From Nonomuraea sp. (GTDB lineage: Bacteria; Actinomycetota; Actinomycetes; Streptosporangiales; Streptosporangiaceae): DNA of 15,820 nucleotides. Below the pieces are notes generated by a model that was not told the DNA's origin, searched no databases, and saw only the letters and a list, made by a program, of their open reading frames with translations. The DNA is taken from positions 1-15,820 of the forward strand of contig JABFVJ010000383.1 in the NCBI GenBank assembly GCA_013362835.1. Reading direction: 5' to 3'. This document shows positions 1 to 7,511 of this stretch, in pieces. The stretch's first letter is position 1; the number at the start of each line of letters is the position of its first letter. A program made the position numbers and the translations under genes.

Positions 1-59
1 GGCATGTGCCGCAACGTGGACTTGCCCGACCCGAACGGCCCCAGCCCGGCCCGGCAACA
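1..59 (-). pseudogene. Possible ABC-transporter ATPase fragment (Walker A), runs off the left edge
   Basis: Read on the minus strand, positions 41 down to 3 encode GPFGSGKSTLRHM, preceded by Gly-Leu. This is a near-ideal ABC-ATPase Walker A (P-loop) motif followed by the usual Leu. The reading frame hits a stop at positions 80-78. The 25-40 residues that normally precede the P-loop in such proteins (a start, an aromatic A-loop and the first strands) are not recognisable upstream in any minus-strand frame. What is seen is therefore the motif only. That it is a truncated or decayed gene is inference, and coincidence in GC-rich DNA cannot be excluded because the rest lies outside the window. Confidence 0.3.
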
Positions 60-583
60 CCCTCGCCCGCGCACACGCTAAATCCGCAGGTCTCCAGCTG
101 TGCGGGATGCAAAACCTGCCGTGCGCCATCACGTTCGGCAGCAGCGGGAAGCCCTTGGGAACGGGGGCCGGGAACTCGCGCAGACCATGCGACCGCAAGC
201 AGTGGCAGCCCAGCCGTGCGAGTGCAGGCCATGCGAGGCCGGGGCAGCGCAGGCCGCCTGGCAGCGCGGGTCGCGGCAGCGTGGCAGCGCTGGTCGGTGG
301 GGGCCTCTTCGGTGGGTTGGTCTCGGGCGGGGCGGCGGGGGCCGGGGCGGGCGGAGTGATGGGAGCGGGGTACAAGGAGGGGCGTGGGTGATGCTTTTGG
401 GGGCTCGGCCCGCGCGGTGGTGGCCCGGCGGGGGTGTAGGGGGAGGTCGGGGGCTAGACTCGCGCGGCGCGGTGCGCGCCGGCGCGGGTGAGGATCTCCC
501 TCTTCGGGGGAGGTTGAGGTACGGCGGCAGGCCATCGGAGGCACCGCATAGGATTCGAGCGAAATTTCGTCCGTTTTCTAGTC
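60..583. other. Non-coding G-rich region with no convincing gene
   Basis: Several overlapping open frames exist here, but none has recognisable domains, actinobacterial codon-position bias or a conserved-looking product, so I annotate no gene. The plus strand is very G-rich from about 220 to 460. It has clustered G runs at 325-351 (five runs of three or more) and at 430-453 (three runs of five). A small hairpin closed around a TTCG loop lies near 498-510. The composition changes to AT-richer sequence at about 550, where the aceE promoter region starts. Confidence 0.5.
560..569. promoter_or_regulatory. 10-bp perfect palindrome upstream of aceE promoter
   Basis: CGAAATTTCG is a perfect palindrome in an AT-rich island of otherwise GC-rich DNA. 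It ends 14 bases before the proposed -35 box at 584. The position suits an operator or upstream activator site for aceE. No regulator is identified, so the role is inferred. Confidence 0.25.
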
Positions 584-611
584 TTGTTAAATTGCTCCCC
601 CGATGTAACCT
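584..611 (+). promoter_or_regulatory. Candidate aceE promoter
   Basis: TTGTTA at 584-589 and TAACCT at 606-611 are separated by 16 bases. The second fits the actinobacterial -10 form TAnnnT. It lies in the only AT-rich stretch upstream of aceE. Transcription would start near 617-619, leaving a leader of about 175 nt. The call rests on motif match only. Confidence 0.4.
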
Positions 612-617
612 TTGGTG

Positions 618-794
618 GCGATTCGTCCTACCATCGGTGGTCTAGGCCACCGAGATGGCCCTGCCAGCAGGGACGCTCTGGTTACCCGTCAGTAGAGATG
701 CGTTTTCTACGACTAGCGACCAGGATGGAAGGCGACCGCCAGGGCAAGACACCCAGCAGACCAGACATCAGTCAATCTCGGAAGGCGAGACCCA
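618..794 (+). promoter_or_regulatory. Structured 5' leader of aceE with the ribosome-binding site in a hairpin loop
   Basis: Successive inverted repeats are visible. CCATCGGTGG (631-640) pairs with 647-658 with a two-base bulge. CCCTG (659-663) pairs with CAGGG (668-672) around a four-base loop. GTC-GTAGA (688-696, one bulged A) pairs with TCTAC-GAC (706-713), inside an outer CTGGT (678-682)/ACCAG (719-723) pair. Finally TCTCG (776-780) pairs with CGAGA (786-790), leaving GAAGG, the core of the Shine-Dalgarno sequence, as the five-base loop just before the GTG start. I do not recognise a known riboswitch class. A regulatory role is inference. Confidence 0.35.
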
Positions 795-3542
795 GTGGCT
801 TCCGGACGCCAGCGATTCTCGATCATCAGCGACGGCCTACCCAGCCAGCTGCCTGATGTCGACCCCAGTGAGACCAACGAGTGGCTCGAGTCTCTCGACA
901 ATGTCGTCAAGACCGAAGGCCGCACCAGAGCCCGCTACCTCATGCTGCGCATGCTGGAACGGGCCCGCGAGCACCAGGTCGGCGTGCCGGGCCTGCGCAG
1001 CACCGACTACATCAACACGATCCCGCCGGAGCGCGAGCCCTGGTTCCCGGGCGACGAGCACGTCGAGCGGCGCATCCGCGCCTACATCCGGTGGAACGCG
1101 GCGATCATGGTGTCGCGGGCGAACGCGCGTACGAACGTGGGCGGCCACATCGCCACCTACGCGTCGGCGGCCTCGCTCTACGAGGTGGGCTTCAACCACT
1201 TCTTCCGCGGCAAGGACCACGGCGAGTCGGGCGACCAGGTGTTCTTCCAGGGCCACGCGGCGCCGGGCATCTACGCCCGCGCCTTCCTGGAGGGGCGGCT
1301 CAACGAGGCCCAGCTCGACGCGTTCCGGCAGGAGCTGTCGCACGGCTTCCACGGCCTGCCCTCCTACCCGCACCCGCGGCTCATGCCCGACTTCTGGGAG
1401 TTCCCGACGGTCTCCATGGGCCTCGGCCCGATCGGCGCGATCTACCAGGCGCGGTTCAACCGCTACCTGCTCAACCGTGAGATCAAGGACACCTCGCGCA
1501 GCCACGTGTGGGCCTTCCTCGGCGACGGCGAGATGGACGAGCCCGAGTCGCTCGGCGCGATCGGCCTGGCCGCCCGCGAGGAGCTCGACAACCTCACGTT
1601 CGTCATCAACTGCAACCTGCAGCGGCTCGACGGCCCGGTGCGCGGCAACGGCAAGATCATCCAGGAGCTGGAGTCCTACTTCCGCGGCGCCGGCTGGAAC
1701 GTGATCAAGGTCGTGTGGGGCCGCGACTGGGACCCGCTGCTCGCGGCCGACGTCGACGGCGTGCTGGTCAACCAGATGAACACGACGCCCGACGGCCAGT
1801 TCCAGACGTACTCGGTGGAGACCGGCGGCTACATCCGCGACCACTTCTTCGGCGGCGACCCGCGCCTGCGCAAGATGGTCGAGCACCTGTCCGACGACGA
1901 CATCCGCAAGCTGTCGCGCGGCGGCCACGACTACCGCAAGGTCTACGCCGCGTTCAAGGCGGCCCGCGAGCACGTCGGCCAGCCGACGGTGATCCTCGCC
2001 CAGACCATCAAGGGCTGGACCCTCGGCAAGGACTTCGAGGCGCGCAACGCCACCCACCAGATGAAGAAGCTCACCAAGGCCGAGCTGAAGGAGTTCCGCG
2101 ACCGGCTCTACCTGCCGATCCCGGACTCGGCCCTGGAAGGCGACCTGCCTCCGTACTTCCACCCGGGCGAGAACGACCCGGAGATCCAGTACATGAAGGA
2201 GCGCCGCGCGGCGCTCGGCGGCGTGCTGCCCAAGCGCGTGATGCGCGCCAAGCCGGTCAAGCTGCCCGCCGACGACGTCTACGGCCAGTTCGGCAAGGGG
2301 TCGGGCAAGCAGCAGGTGGCCACGACCATGGCCTTCGTACGCCTGCTGAAGGACCTCATGCGCGACAAGGAGATCGGCCACCGGTTCGTGCCGATCATCC
2401 CCGACGAGGCCCGTACGTTCGGTCTCGACGCCATGTTCCCGACGGCCAAGATCTACTCGCCCCACGGGCAGACGTACGAGGCCGTCGACCGTGAGCTGCT
2501 GCTGTCGTACAAGGAGGCCGTGCAGGGGCAGATCCTGCACGAGGGCATCAGCGAGTCCGGCTCGATGGCCTCGGCCATCGCGGCCGGCACCGCCTATGCC
2601 ACGCACGGCGAGCACATGATCCCGATCTACATCTTCTACTCGATGTTCGGGTGGCAGCGCACCGGCGACCAGATGTGGCAGATGGGCGACCAGATGGGCC
2701 GCGGCTTCCTGCTGGGCGCCACCGCGGGCCGCACCACGCTCAACGGCGAGGGCCTGCAGCACGAGGACGGCCACACGCCGCTCATCGCCTCGACCAACCC
2801 GGCCGCGGTCTCCTACGACCCGTCCTGGGCCTTCGAGGTCGCCCACATCGTCAAGGACGGCCTGCGGAGGATGTACGGCGACCAGCCGGAAGACGTCTTC
2901 TACTACCTGACCGTCTACAACGAGCCCTACCTGCAGCCCGCGCAGCCGGCCAACATCGACGTCAACGGCCTGCTCAAGGGCCTGTACAAGTTCGCCGAGG
3001 GTCCGCAGACGCAGGGGCCGAAGGCCAACATCCTGTCCTCGGGCGTGGCCGGGCCGTGGGCCATGGAGGCCCAGCGGCTGCTGGCCGAGGAGTGGGGCGT
3101 CTCGGCCGACGTGTGGTCGGCGACCTCGTGGACCGAGCTGCGGCGCGAGGCGCTGGCGTGCGAGGAGCACAACCTCCTCAACCCCGACGCCGAGCAGCGC
3201 GTCCCCTACGTGACCCAGGTGCTCTCGCAGGCCAGGGGCCCGATCGTGGGCGTGAGCGACTACATGAAGGCGGTCCAGGACCAGATCTCGCAGTGGGTGC
3301 CGGGTGACTGGTCCTCGCTGGGCACCGACGGGTTCGGCCTGTCCGACACCCGTTCGGCGCTGCGCCGCCACTTCCACGTGGACGCCGCCTCCATCACGCT
3401 GGCCGTGCTCACGAGCCTGGTCAAGCGGGGCGAGCTCGACGGCGAGGTGCTGCGCGAGGCCATCGCCCGCTACCACCTGAAGAACGGCGTCACCGAGGCC
3501 GGTGGCGCGGAGAGCAACGACACCCAGTCGATGGGCGTCTGA
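795..3542 (+). CDS. aceE: Pyruvate dehydrogenase E1 component, homodimeric type
   Basis: This is the thiamine-diphosphate-dependent E1 subunit of pyruvate dehydrogenase. It decarboxylates pyruvate and passes the acetyl group to lipoyl-E2, feeding acetyl-CoA to the citrate cycle and fatty acid synthesis in the cytoplasm. The product is 915 residues, full length for AceE. The N-terminal segment ([11 protein letters not shown], then [19 protein letters not shown]) and the block with [24 protein letters not shown] are typical of actinobacterial AceE. The thiamine-diphosphate/Mg motif begins at GDGE (243-246) and ends at NCN (272-274). The C-terminal transketolase part contains [14 protein letters not shown] and the [14 protein letters not shown] segment. 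The start is GTG at 795, with GGAAGG at 780-785 nine bases upstream, and this matches the family N-terminus MASG. E2 and E3 genes are not in the window. Confidence 0.97.
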   Translation: MASGRQRFSIISDGLPSQLPDVDPSETNEWLESLDNVVKTEGRTRARYLMLRMLERAREHQVGVPGLRSTDYINTIPPEREPWFPGDEHVERRIRAYIRWNAAIMVSRANARTNVGGHIATYASAASLYEVGFNHFFRGKDHGESGDQVFFQGHAAPGIYARAFLEGRLNEAQLDAFRQELSHGFHGLPSYPHPRLMPDFWEFPTVSMGLGPIGAIYQARFNRYLLNREIKDTSRSHVWAFLGDGEMDEPESLGAIGLAAREELDNLTFVINCNLQRLDGPVRGNGKIIQELESYFRGAGWNVIKVVWGRDWDPLLAADVDGVLVNQMNTTPDGQFQTYSVETGGYIRDHFFGGDPRLRKMVEHLSDDDIRKLSRGGHDYRKVYAAFKAAREHVGQPTVILAQTIKGWTLGKDFEARNATHQMKKLTKAELKEFRDRLYLPIPDSALEGDLPPYFHPGENDPEIQYMKERRAALGGVLPKRVMRAKPVKLPADDVYGQFGKGSGKQQVATTMAFVRLLKDLMRDKEIGHRFVPIIPDEARTFGLDAMFPTAKIYSPHGQTYEAVDRELLLSYKEAVQGQILHEGISESGSMASAIAAGTAYATHGEHMIPIYIFYSMFGWQRTGDQMWQMGDQMGRGFLLGATAGRTTLNGEGLQHEDGHTPLIASTNPAAVSYDPSWAFEVAHIVKDGLRRMYGDQPEDVFYYLTVYNEPYLQPAQPANIDVNGLLKGLYKFAEGPQTQGPKANILSSGVAGPWAMEAQRLLAEEWGVSADVWSATSWTELRREALACEEHNLLNPDAEQRVPYVTQVLSQARGPIVGVSDYMKAVQDQISQWVPGDWSSLGTDGFGLSDTRSALRRHFHVDAASITLAVLTSLVKRGELDGEVLREAIARYHLKNGVTEAGGAESNDTQSMGV

Positions 3543-3552
3543 GTCATCCGGC

Positions 3553-3591
3553 GACGGCGCTCCCGCGAATGTTTCTCGCGGGAGCGCCGTC
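3553..3591 (+). terminator. Terminator hairpin after aceE
   Basis: A perfect 16-bp inverted repeat has arms 3553-3568 and 3576-3591 with a seven-base loop (ATGTTTC), starting ten bases after the aceE stop. There is no T tract, as is usual for actinobacterial hairpin terminators. Confidence 0.85.
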
Positions 3592-3619
3592 ATGTCCGGC
3601 CCACTACTCCGTTTGACGA

Positions 3620-3658
3620 GTGAGGCGGCACGTTCAGGAGGGGTACGTGCCGCCTCAC
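3620..3658. promoter_or_regulatory. Perfect 13-bp inverted repeat upstream of the peptidase gene
   Basis: GTGAGGCGGCACG (3620-3632) and CGTGCCGCCTCAC (3646-3658) are exact complements around a 13-base loop that contains AGGAGGGG. The repeat ends 69 bases before the peptidase start and 22 bases before a TATTGT sequence (3681-3686) that could be its -10 box. It may be an operator for the peptidase gene or a second, tandem terminator for aceE; the sequence does not decide. Confidence 0.55.
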
Positions 3659-3727
3659 CCAGGTTTGGTGCGGGGTCCCGTATTGTGGGCACTACTTCCC
3701 CCGGAGACACGAAGGGGAATTGTTCGT

Positions 3728-5224
3728 ATGCGACGCGTCCTAGCCGCCGCCCTGCTCGTGGCCACGGGCTGCGCGAGTGCACCCGCAGAGCCCGCCACCG
3801 ACGGCCCCGCCGCCGGCACCGACACGATCACCTGGGGACCGTGCACCGACATCAAGCGCCCCGACGGTGAGCCGCCCGCGCGGCAGGATTCCTCCGTACG
3901 GTGCGGGAAGCTGGCGGTGCCACTCGACTACGCCCGTCCCGACGGCGACAAGATCGAGCTGGCGCTGATCAAGCTGCCCGCCACCGACCCGAAGAAGCGG
4001 CTGGGCTCGATGGTGTTCAACTTCGGCGGCCCTGGCGCCTCCGGCGTGGACACCCTCGACCAGGCCGCCAAGGCGCTCACCGCGCTGCGCGGGCACTACG
4101 ACTTGGTCAGTTTCGACCCGCGTGGAGTCGAGCGCAGCGCGGGCGTGCGCTGCGGCGACGGCGCGGAGATGGACAAGTTCACCGCGCTGGACACGCTGCC
4201 GTCCAACGAGCAGACGCACCGGGAGAGCCAGGACGCCAACAAGGAGTTCGCCGAGCTCTGCCAGAAGAACTCCGGCAAGATCCTCCCGTACGTCGGCACC
4301 GTGAACGCCGCCCGCGACATGGACCGCATCCGCGCCGCCGTCGGCGACCCCAAGCTCAACTACGTCGGCATGTCGTACGGCACCCAGCTCGGCGCCGTCT
4401 ACGCCACCGAGTTCCCCAAGAACGTGGGCCGCATGCTGCTCGACGCGCCGCTCGACCCGACGGTCACGTTCGAGCAGCGCACGCTGGCCCAGACGCGCGG
4501 CTTCCAGAAGGCCTACGAGAGCTTCCTGCGCAGTTGCGTCAAGGGCGGCTGCGCCGTCGGCCAGGACGTGACCACCGCGAACGCCAACGTCGGCAAGCTG
4601 ATGAACCAGCTCACCGCCAAGCCGCTCGACGTGAACGGGCGGCAGCTCACCCAGGGCCTGGCCTCCACCGGCGTGGCCGCCGCCCTGTACTCGGAGCTGA
4701 CCTGGCCGTTCCTTGAGCAGGCGCTCGGCGAGGCGCTGAAGGGGCGCGGCGAGGCGCTGCTCTACCTGGCCGACTCCTACACCGGCCGCAACGAGGACGG
4801 CACCTACTCCACCCAGATGACCAGCTTCCCGGCCATCACCTGCGTGGACACCGCCGAACGGCCCGGCGAGGCCGAGCTGCGGCGCACCGAGGCGGCGGCG
4901 CTGAAGATCTCGCCGCTGTTCGGCAGCGAGGGCTCGGGCGGGCTGTGCCGGGTGTGGCCGGCCAAGGGCAGCGACCAGGCGCGGCACGTGAACGCCACCG
5001 GCTCGGCGCCGATCGTGGTCGTCGGCGGCAGGGGCGACCCGGCGACGCCGTACGAGTGGGCGCCCAAGCTGACGGCCCAGCTCAAGACCGCGCGGCTGGT
5101 GACGTACGAGGGCGAGGGGCACGGGGCGTACCTGTCGGGCAGCAAGTGCGTCCAGGGGCTGGTGGACGCGTACCTGGTGGAGGGGAAGCTCCCCAGCAAG
5201 GGCGCGACCTGCCCGGCGGCCTAG
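3728..5224 (+). CDS. Secreted lipoprotein S33-family peptidase (tripeptidyl aminopeptidase-like alpha/beta hydrolase)
   Basis: This is an exported serine aminopeptidase-like hydrolase, probably tethered to the outer face of the membrane. The ATG at 3728 gives a 498-residue protein with AGGGG ten bases upstream and a lipoprotein signal MRRVLAAALLVATGC, the lipidated Cys being residue 15. An upstream in-frame ATG at 3620 is rejected because it would bury this signal. The alpha/beta-hydrolase features are an oxyanion-hole motif NFGGPG (98-103), the nucleophile elbow GMSYG with Ser216, Asp437 in GGRGDPATP, and His465 in GEGHGAYLSGSKC. The C-terminal part matches the TAP-like domain found in Streptomyces tripeptidyl aminopeptidases (SlpD/SlpE type). 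Natural substrates are unknown; family members remove short peptides from protein N-termini. The next gene starts ten bases after its stop. Confidence 0.88.
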   Translation: MRRVLAAALLVATGCASAPAEPATDGPAAGTDTITWGPCTDIKRPDGEPPARQDSSVRCGKLAVPLDYARPDGDKIELALIKLPATDPKKRLGSMVFNFGGPGASGVDTLDQAAKALTALRGHYDLVSFDPRGVERSAGVRCGDGAEMDKFTALDTLPSNEQTHRESQDANKEFAELCQKNSGKILPYVGTVNAARDMDRIRAAVGDPKLNYVGMSYGTQLGAVYATEFPKNVGRMLLDAPLDPTVTFEQRTLAQTRGFQKAYESFLRSCVKGGCAVGQDVTTANANVGKLMNQLTAKPLDVNGRQLTQGLASTGVAAALYSELTWPFLEQALGEALKGRGEALLYLADSYTGRNEDGTYSTQMTSFPAITCVDTAERPGEAELRRTEAAALKISPLFGSEGSGGLCRVWPAKGSDQARHVNATGSAPIVVVGGRGDPATPYEWAPKLTAQLKTARLVTYEGEGHGAYLSGSKCVQGLVDAYLVEGKLPSKGATCPAA

Positions 5225-5234
5225 GCTGGGCCGG

Positions 5235-5981
5235 GTGACCGATCACGACACCATCATCGCCCGGATCGAGACCGAGGCCGCGCGGCTGGCGGCGCTCGCG
5301 ACCGACCTGTCCATCCCGGTGCCCACGTGCCCGGGATGGACGGTCGCCGAGCTCGTCACGCACGTCGGCCGGACCCATCGCTGGGCCACGCACATCCTGC
5401 GCGATCAGGTGCGGGAGCGCATCTGGTCGCGGCAGGTGCCGAGCGGGCCGGCCGAGGGGCAAAGCGGTGACGCCGCCTGGCTCATGGCCGGGGCCGCCGA
5501 CCTGCTGGACACGCTGCGCACCACCGACCCCGGCCTTGAGGTGTGGACCTGGGGCCCGGACCTGCGGGCCGCGTGGTGGTCTCCCCGGATGCTCTTCGAG
5601 CTGGTGATCCACCGCGCCGACGCCGAGCTCGCGCTCGGCCTCGACCCGGTGATCCCGGCGGCGACCGCCGTGGACGGGATCGAGGAGTTCCTGCACAACC
5701 TGCCGTACGCGGCCTGGCTGACCCGGCCGCTGGCCGAGCTCGGCGTGGAGGGGGCCACGATCCACCTCCACGCGGACGACGTCGACGGCGAGTGGACCAT
5801 CACGCAGGGCCCCGCCGGGGCGGTCACCTGCGAACGCGGCCACACCAAGGGCGACGCGGCCGTCCGCGCTCCCGCGAGCGACCTGCTCCTCCTGCTGTAC
5901 GGCCGCCGCCCGCCGCAGTCCCTCACGGTCTTCGGTGACCAGGACCTCCTGACCCGCTGGCTGTCGGCCGCCGCCTTCTGA
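5235..5981 (+). CDS. Maleylpyruvate isomerase N-terminal-domain (DinB-fold) protein, putative mycothiol-dependent enzyme
   Basis: This 248-residue protein belongs to the actinobacterial family with an MDMPI/DinB_2 N-terminal domain. Some members use mycothiol and a divalent metal; most, including this one, have no known substrate. The signature CPGWTVAELVTHVGRTHRW (32-50) opens the DinB-like four-helix bundle. The likely metal ligands are His43, Glu122 and His126 (in FELVIHRADAE), the same spacing class as the characterised maleylpyruvate isomerase. A short C-terminal domain (about 150-248) follows, including DGEWTI and DLLLLLYGR. The GTG start lies ten bases after the peptidase stop, so co-transcription or translational coupling is likely, though the ribosome-binding site is weak. 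No aromatic-degradation genes lie nearby, so true maleylpyruvate isomerase activity is doubtful. Confidence 0.85.
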   Translation: MTDHDTIIARIETEAARLAALATDLSIPVPTCPGWTVAELVTHVGRTHRWATHILRDQVRERIWSRQVPSGPAEGQSGDAAWLMAGAADLLDTLRTTDPGLEVWTWGPDLRAAWWSPRMLFELVIHRADAELALGLDPVIPAATAVDGIEEFLHNLPYAAWLTRPLAELGVEGATIHLHADDVDGEWTITQGPAGAVTCERGHTKGDAAVRAPASDLLLLLYGRRPPQSLTVFGDQDLLTRWLSAAAF

Positions 5982-5992
5982 CCCGAGGACGG

Positions 5993-6037
5993 GCCCTGGA
6001 CGCGCCGCCGCTCGGCGATCGGCGGCGTGTCCAGGGC
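5993..6037 (+). terminator. Strong terminator hairpin after the peptidase/MDMPI pair
   Basis: Two 18-base arms (5993-6010 and 6020-6037) pair at every position, with one G-T wobble (6002 with 6028), around a nine-base loop. The hairpin starts 12 bases after the stop codon. Its symmetry means it could also stop transcripts arriving from the minus-strand genes on the right. Confidence 0.85.
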
Positions 6038-6124
6038 GGGTGAACCCTTCCGGGCGGCCGGGCCCCGCTCGCGCAACCCCAGGTCGGCGGGGAAGGTGCT
6101 CCCCTGGAGGCGCGAAAACAACGA

Positions 6125-6235
6125 AACCCGAGAACCAACCAGCCCTCACGACCCGGAAGCCCGAACCCGAGAACCAACCAGCCCTCACGGCCCGGAAGCC
6201 GGGACCGAGAACCGGCCGCTCCGGGCCCGGAAGCC
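6125..6235. repeat. Degenerate tandem repeat, about 39 bp, three copies
   Basis: Copy 1 starts at 6125 and copy 2 at 6164 (period 39). They share AACCCGAGAACCAACC, AGCCCTCACG and CCCGGAAGCC nearly perfectly. A third, diverged copy keeps CCGAGAACC (6205-6213) and CCCGGAAGCC (6226-6235) with an internal length change. The CCCGGAAGCC cores sit at 6152, 6191 and 6226. Copies 2 and 3 each contain a small dyad around AAG or CCGGAA. The array fills the gap between two converging genes. Function is unknown. Confidence 0.8.
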
Positions 6236-6256
6236 CGGCGGCAGCTCGCCGCCGGG
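6234..6256 (-). terminator. Terminator hairpin after the VOC gene
   Basis: CCCGGCGGC (6234-6242) and GCCGCCGGG (6248-6256) are exact complements around a five-base loop. On the minus strand the hairpin begins five bases after the VOC stop codon, as expected for an intrinsic terminator without a T tract. Confidence 0.7.
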
Positions 6257-6261
6257 GTGGT

Positions 6262-6618
6262 TCACCTGCGGTGGAAGATCCCGAAGAGGCTTCCCGAGGT
6301 GTCGTGGAGGTAGGCGAAGTCGGTGCCGGCGCCGTCGTCGATCACCTTCATGACGACCTTGCCCCCGAGCGCCTCGCTCTTGGCGCACGCCGCCTCGACA
6401 TCGGCCACCTGCACGTGGAAGACCGCGTGGCTGGGGAACTCGCCCTTGGTGTTGAACAGCCCGCCCCCGGGCCGCTCATCCTCCGGGTAGCCGATCATCC
6501 GGTAGTCGACCGGCCCGTCGTCCCTGGTGAACGACCAGCCGAACAGCTCCCCGTAGAACCGCTGGGCGCCTTCGGGGTCGTCGGTCGCGACCTCGAACCA
6601 GGTCACCGTGTTGTCCAT
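6262..6618 (-). CDS. VOC (glyoxalase/bleomycin-resistance fold) family protein
   Basis: This small cytoplasmic protein of 118 residues has two beta-alpha-beta-beta-beta modules of the vicinal-oxygen-chelate fold. Module one opens with VTWFEVATDDPEGAQRFYGE (5-24), the usual first strand and helix. The link GGGLF (51-55) and module two HAVFHVQVADVEAACAKSEALGG (64-86) follow, and the chain ends with the typical DTSGSLFGIF strand. Members include lyases, dioxygenases and antibiotic-binding proteins; nothing here shows which. The start ATG (6616-6618 on the minus strand) has AAGGAG a few bases upstream. It lies 74 bases downstream of a WYL regulator on the same strand, so it is the probable end of that transcript or a target of that regulator. 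Confidence 0.85.
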   Translation of the reverse strand: MDNTVTWFEVATDDPEGAQRFYGELFGWSFTRDDGPVDYRMIGYPEDERPGGGLFNTKGEFPSHAVFHVQVADVEAACAKSEALGGKVVMKVIDDGAGTDFAYLHDTSGSLFGIFHRR

Positions 6619-6644
6619 CGCCGTCTCCTTAGTCTTTCGAACAA

Positions 6645-6681
6645 GACAACGATTTCATGCCTTGACGACAACCCTATGTCG
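6645..6681. promoter_or_regulatory. Paired GACAAC repeats and a CGACA/TGTCG dyad between regulator and VOC gene
   Basis: GACAAC occurs at 6645-6650 and 6667-6672, 22 bases apart, about two helical turns. The second copy overlaps the inverted pair CGACA (6666-6670)/TGTCG (6677-6681). The stretch is AT-richer than its surroundings and lies directly upstream of the VOC gene. It is a plausible operator/promoter for that gene, possibly bound by the adjacent WYL regulator. This is inference from position. Confidence 0.3.
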
Positions 6682-6692
6682 GTGTTTTCGAT

Positions 6693-7424
6693 TCACTGAT
6701 CGAGCAGAGTCCCGTGGACGACCATCTCCGGCACGTCGGGCGCGAACCCTTCGAGCGGCCGGTCGGGACAGCGCTCGCCGGTGACGACGGCGGCGGCGAT
6801 GCGGTCGAGCCGGAACACCCGCACGTCTTCCCGCAACCGGCACCACGCCACGAGGTACCAGAAGCCGCCCCGCCCGCCCAGGAACACCCCGGGCTCGACG
6901 TCACGCGAGGTGAGCGCCCCCTTGGCGTCGGCGTAGTCGAGCCGGAGCACCCGCCGCCGCAGCAGCGCCTCCTCGATGGCCCGCGAGATGCCCTCGGCCC
7001 CGAGCGGCCGGATCTCGGTGCCGGACTCGGGCGGCAGGCTGACGAGCTGCACCCGCCGCGCCAGCTCCCTGGCCAGGTCGCCCTCGGGCCCCGGCATCGC
7101 CGAGACGACCTTGCGTAACGCGCTGCGGGCCTGCCTGCCGAACGGCTGGTCGCCGGCCTGGCTGAGCGCGACCGCGATGGCGACCGCCTCGGCCGGGGTG
7201 AAGTTGAGCGGCGGCAGCGACATCTTCTTGTCGAGGGCGTAGCCGCCCTTGCGACCCGGCTCGGCGTAGATCGGCACCCCGGACTCCTGCAACGCGGTGA
7301 TGTCACGCTCGATCGTGCGCACGCTGACCTCGAACCGCTTGGCGAGCTCGCGGGCGGAGCGGCAGCGTGGCGAGATGGCGCGCAGGTCCTCGACGAGCGC
7401 ATAGAGCCGGTCGGTACGGTTCAC
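6693..7424 (-). CDS. HTH-WYL domain transcriptional regulator (YafY/DeoR-like)
   Basis: A DNA-binding regulator of 243 residues from the preferred start. The N-terminal winged helix-turn-helix covers about 3-65: LYALVEDLRAISPRCRSARE, then FEVSVRTIERDITALQESG, and the wing GRKGGYAL. The WYL ligand-sensing domain covers about 143-215, with WYL at residues 189-191 and VFRLDRI at 203-209. I chose GTG at 7424-7422 because MNRTDRLYALVEDLR is the usual family N-terminus and because TAGCGT, a fair -10 box, ends seven bases before it, as in leaderless actinobacterial transcripts. A TTG at 7454 would add ten residues without a good ribosome-binding site. Family members often control an adjacent gene, here most likely the VOC gene. 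The effector is unknown. Confidence 0.88.
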   Translation of the reverse strand: MNRTDRLYALVEDLRAISPRCRSARELAKRFEVSVRTIERDITALQESGVPIYAEPGRKGGYALDKKMSLPPLNFTPAEAVAIAVALSQAGDQPFGRQARSALRKVVSAMPGPEGDLARELARRVQLVSLPPESGTEIRPLGAEGISRAIEEALLRRRVLRLDYADAKGALTSRDVEPGVFLGGRGGFWYLVAWCRLREDVRVFRLDRIAAAVVTGERCPDRPLEGFAPDVPEMVVHGTLLDQ

Positions 7425-7431
7425 AGCCGGA

Positions 7432-7437
7432 ACGCTA
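7432..7437 (-). promoter_or_regulatory. Candidate -10 box for a leaderless regulator transcript
   Basis: Minus-strand TAGCGT fits TAnnnT and is followed by exactly seven bases and then the GTG start of the WYL regulator. No good -35 box is seen. The spacing supports a leaderless mRNA and the chosen start. Confidence 0.35.
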
Positions 7438-7511
7438 CGCGCCGCCACCGACAATCGCCGGGCACGCGGGGCCTTCCGGCACCTTCCCCTAACCGCCAGG
7501 CAAGGCAGGTC

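Noticed and set aside
391..645. Possible 84-residue gene at ATG 391 with a fine AGGAGGGG eight bases upstream
   Set aside because: The frame shows no third-position GC preference, has no recognisable features, and runs through the AT-rich aceE promoter region.
3620..3727. Upstream extension of the peptidase to ATG 3620
   Set aside because: It would put 36 residues before a clear lipoprotein signal and would read through the 13-bp inverted repeat; the ATG at 3728 has its own ribosome-binding site.
837..3782. Very long minus-strand open frame across aceE
   Set aside because: It is the GC-bias mirror of aceE: its composition is low-complexity Arg/Val/Leu/Asp with no domain, while the plus strand encodes a full, recognisable AceE.
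5235..5981. Functional maleylpyruvate isomerase of gentisate degradation
   Set aside because: There are no gentisate dioxygenase or fumarylpyruvate hydrolase genes in the window; the domain is shared by many proteins of unknown substrate.
6125..6240. CRISPR array
   Set aside because: There are only two to three degenerate copies arranged head to tail without unique spacers, and no cas genes nearby.
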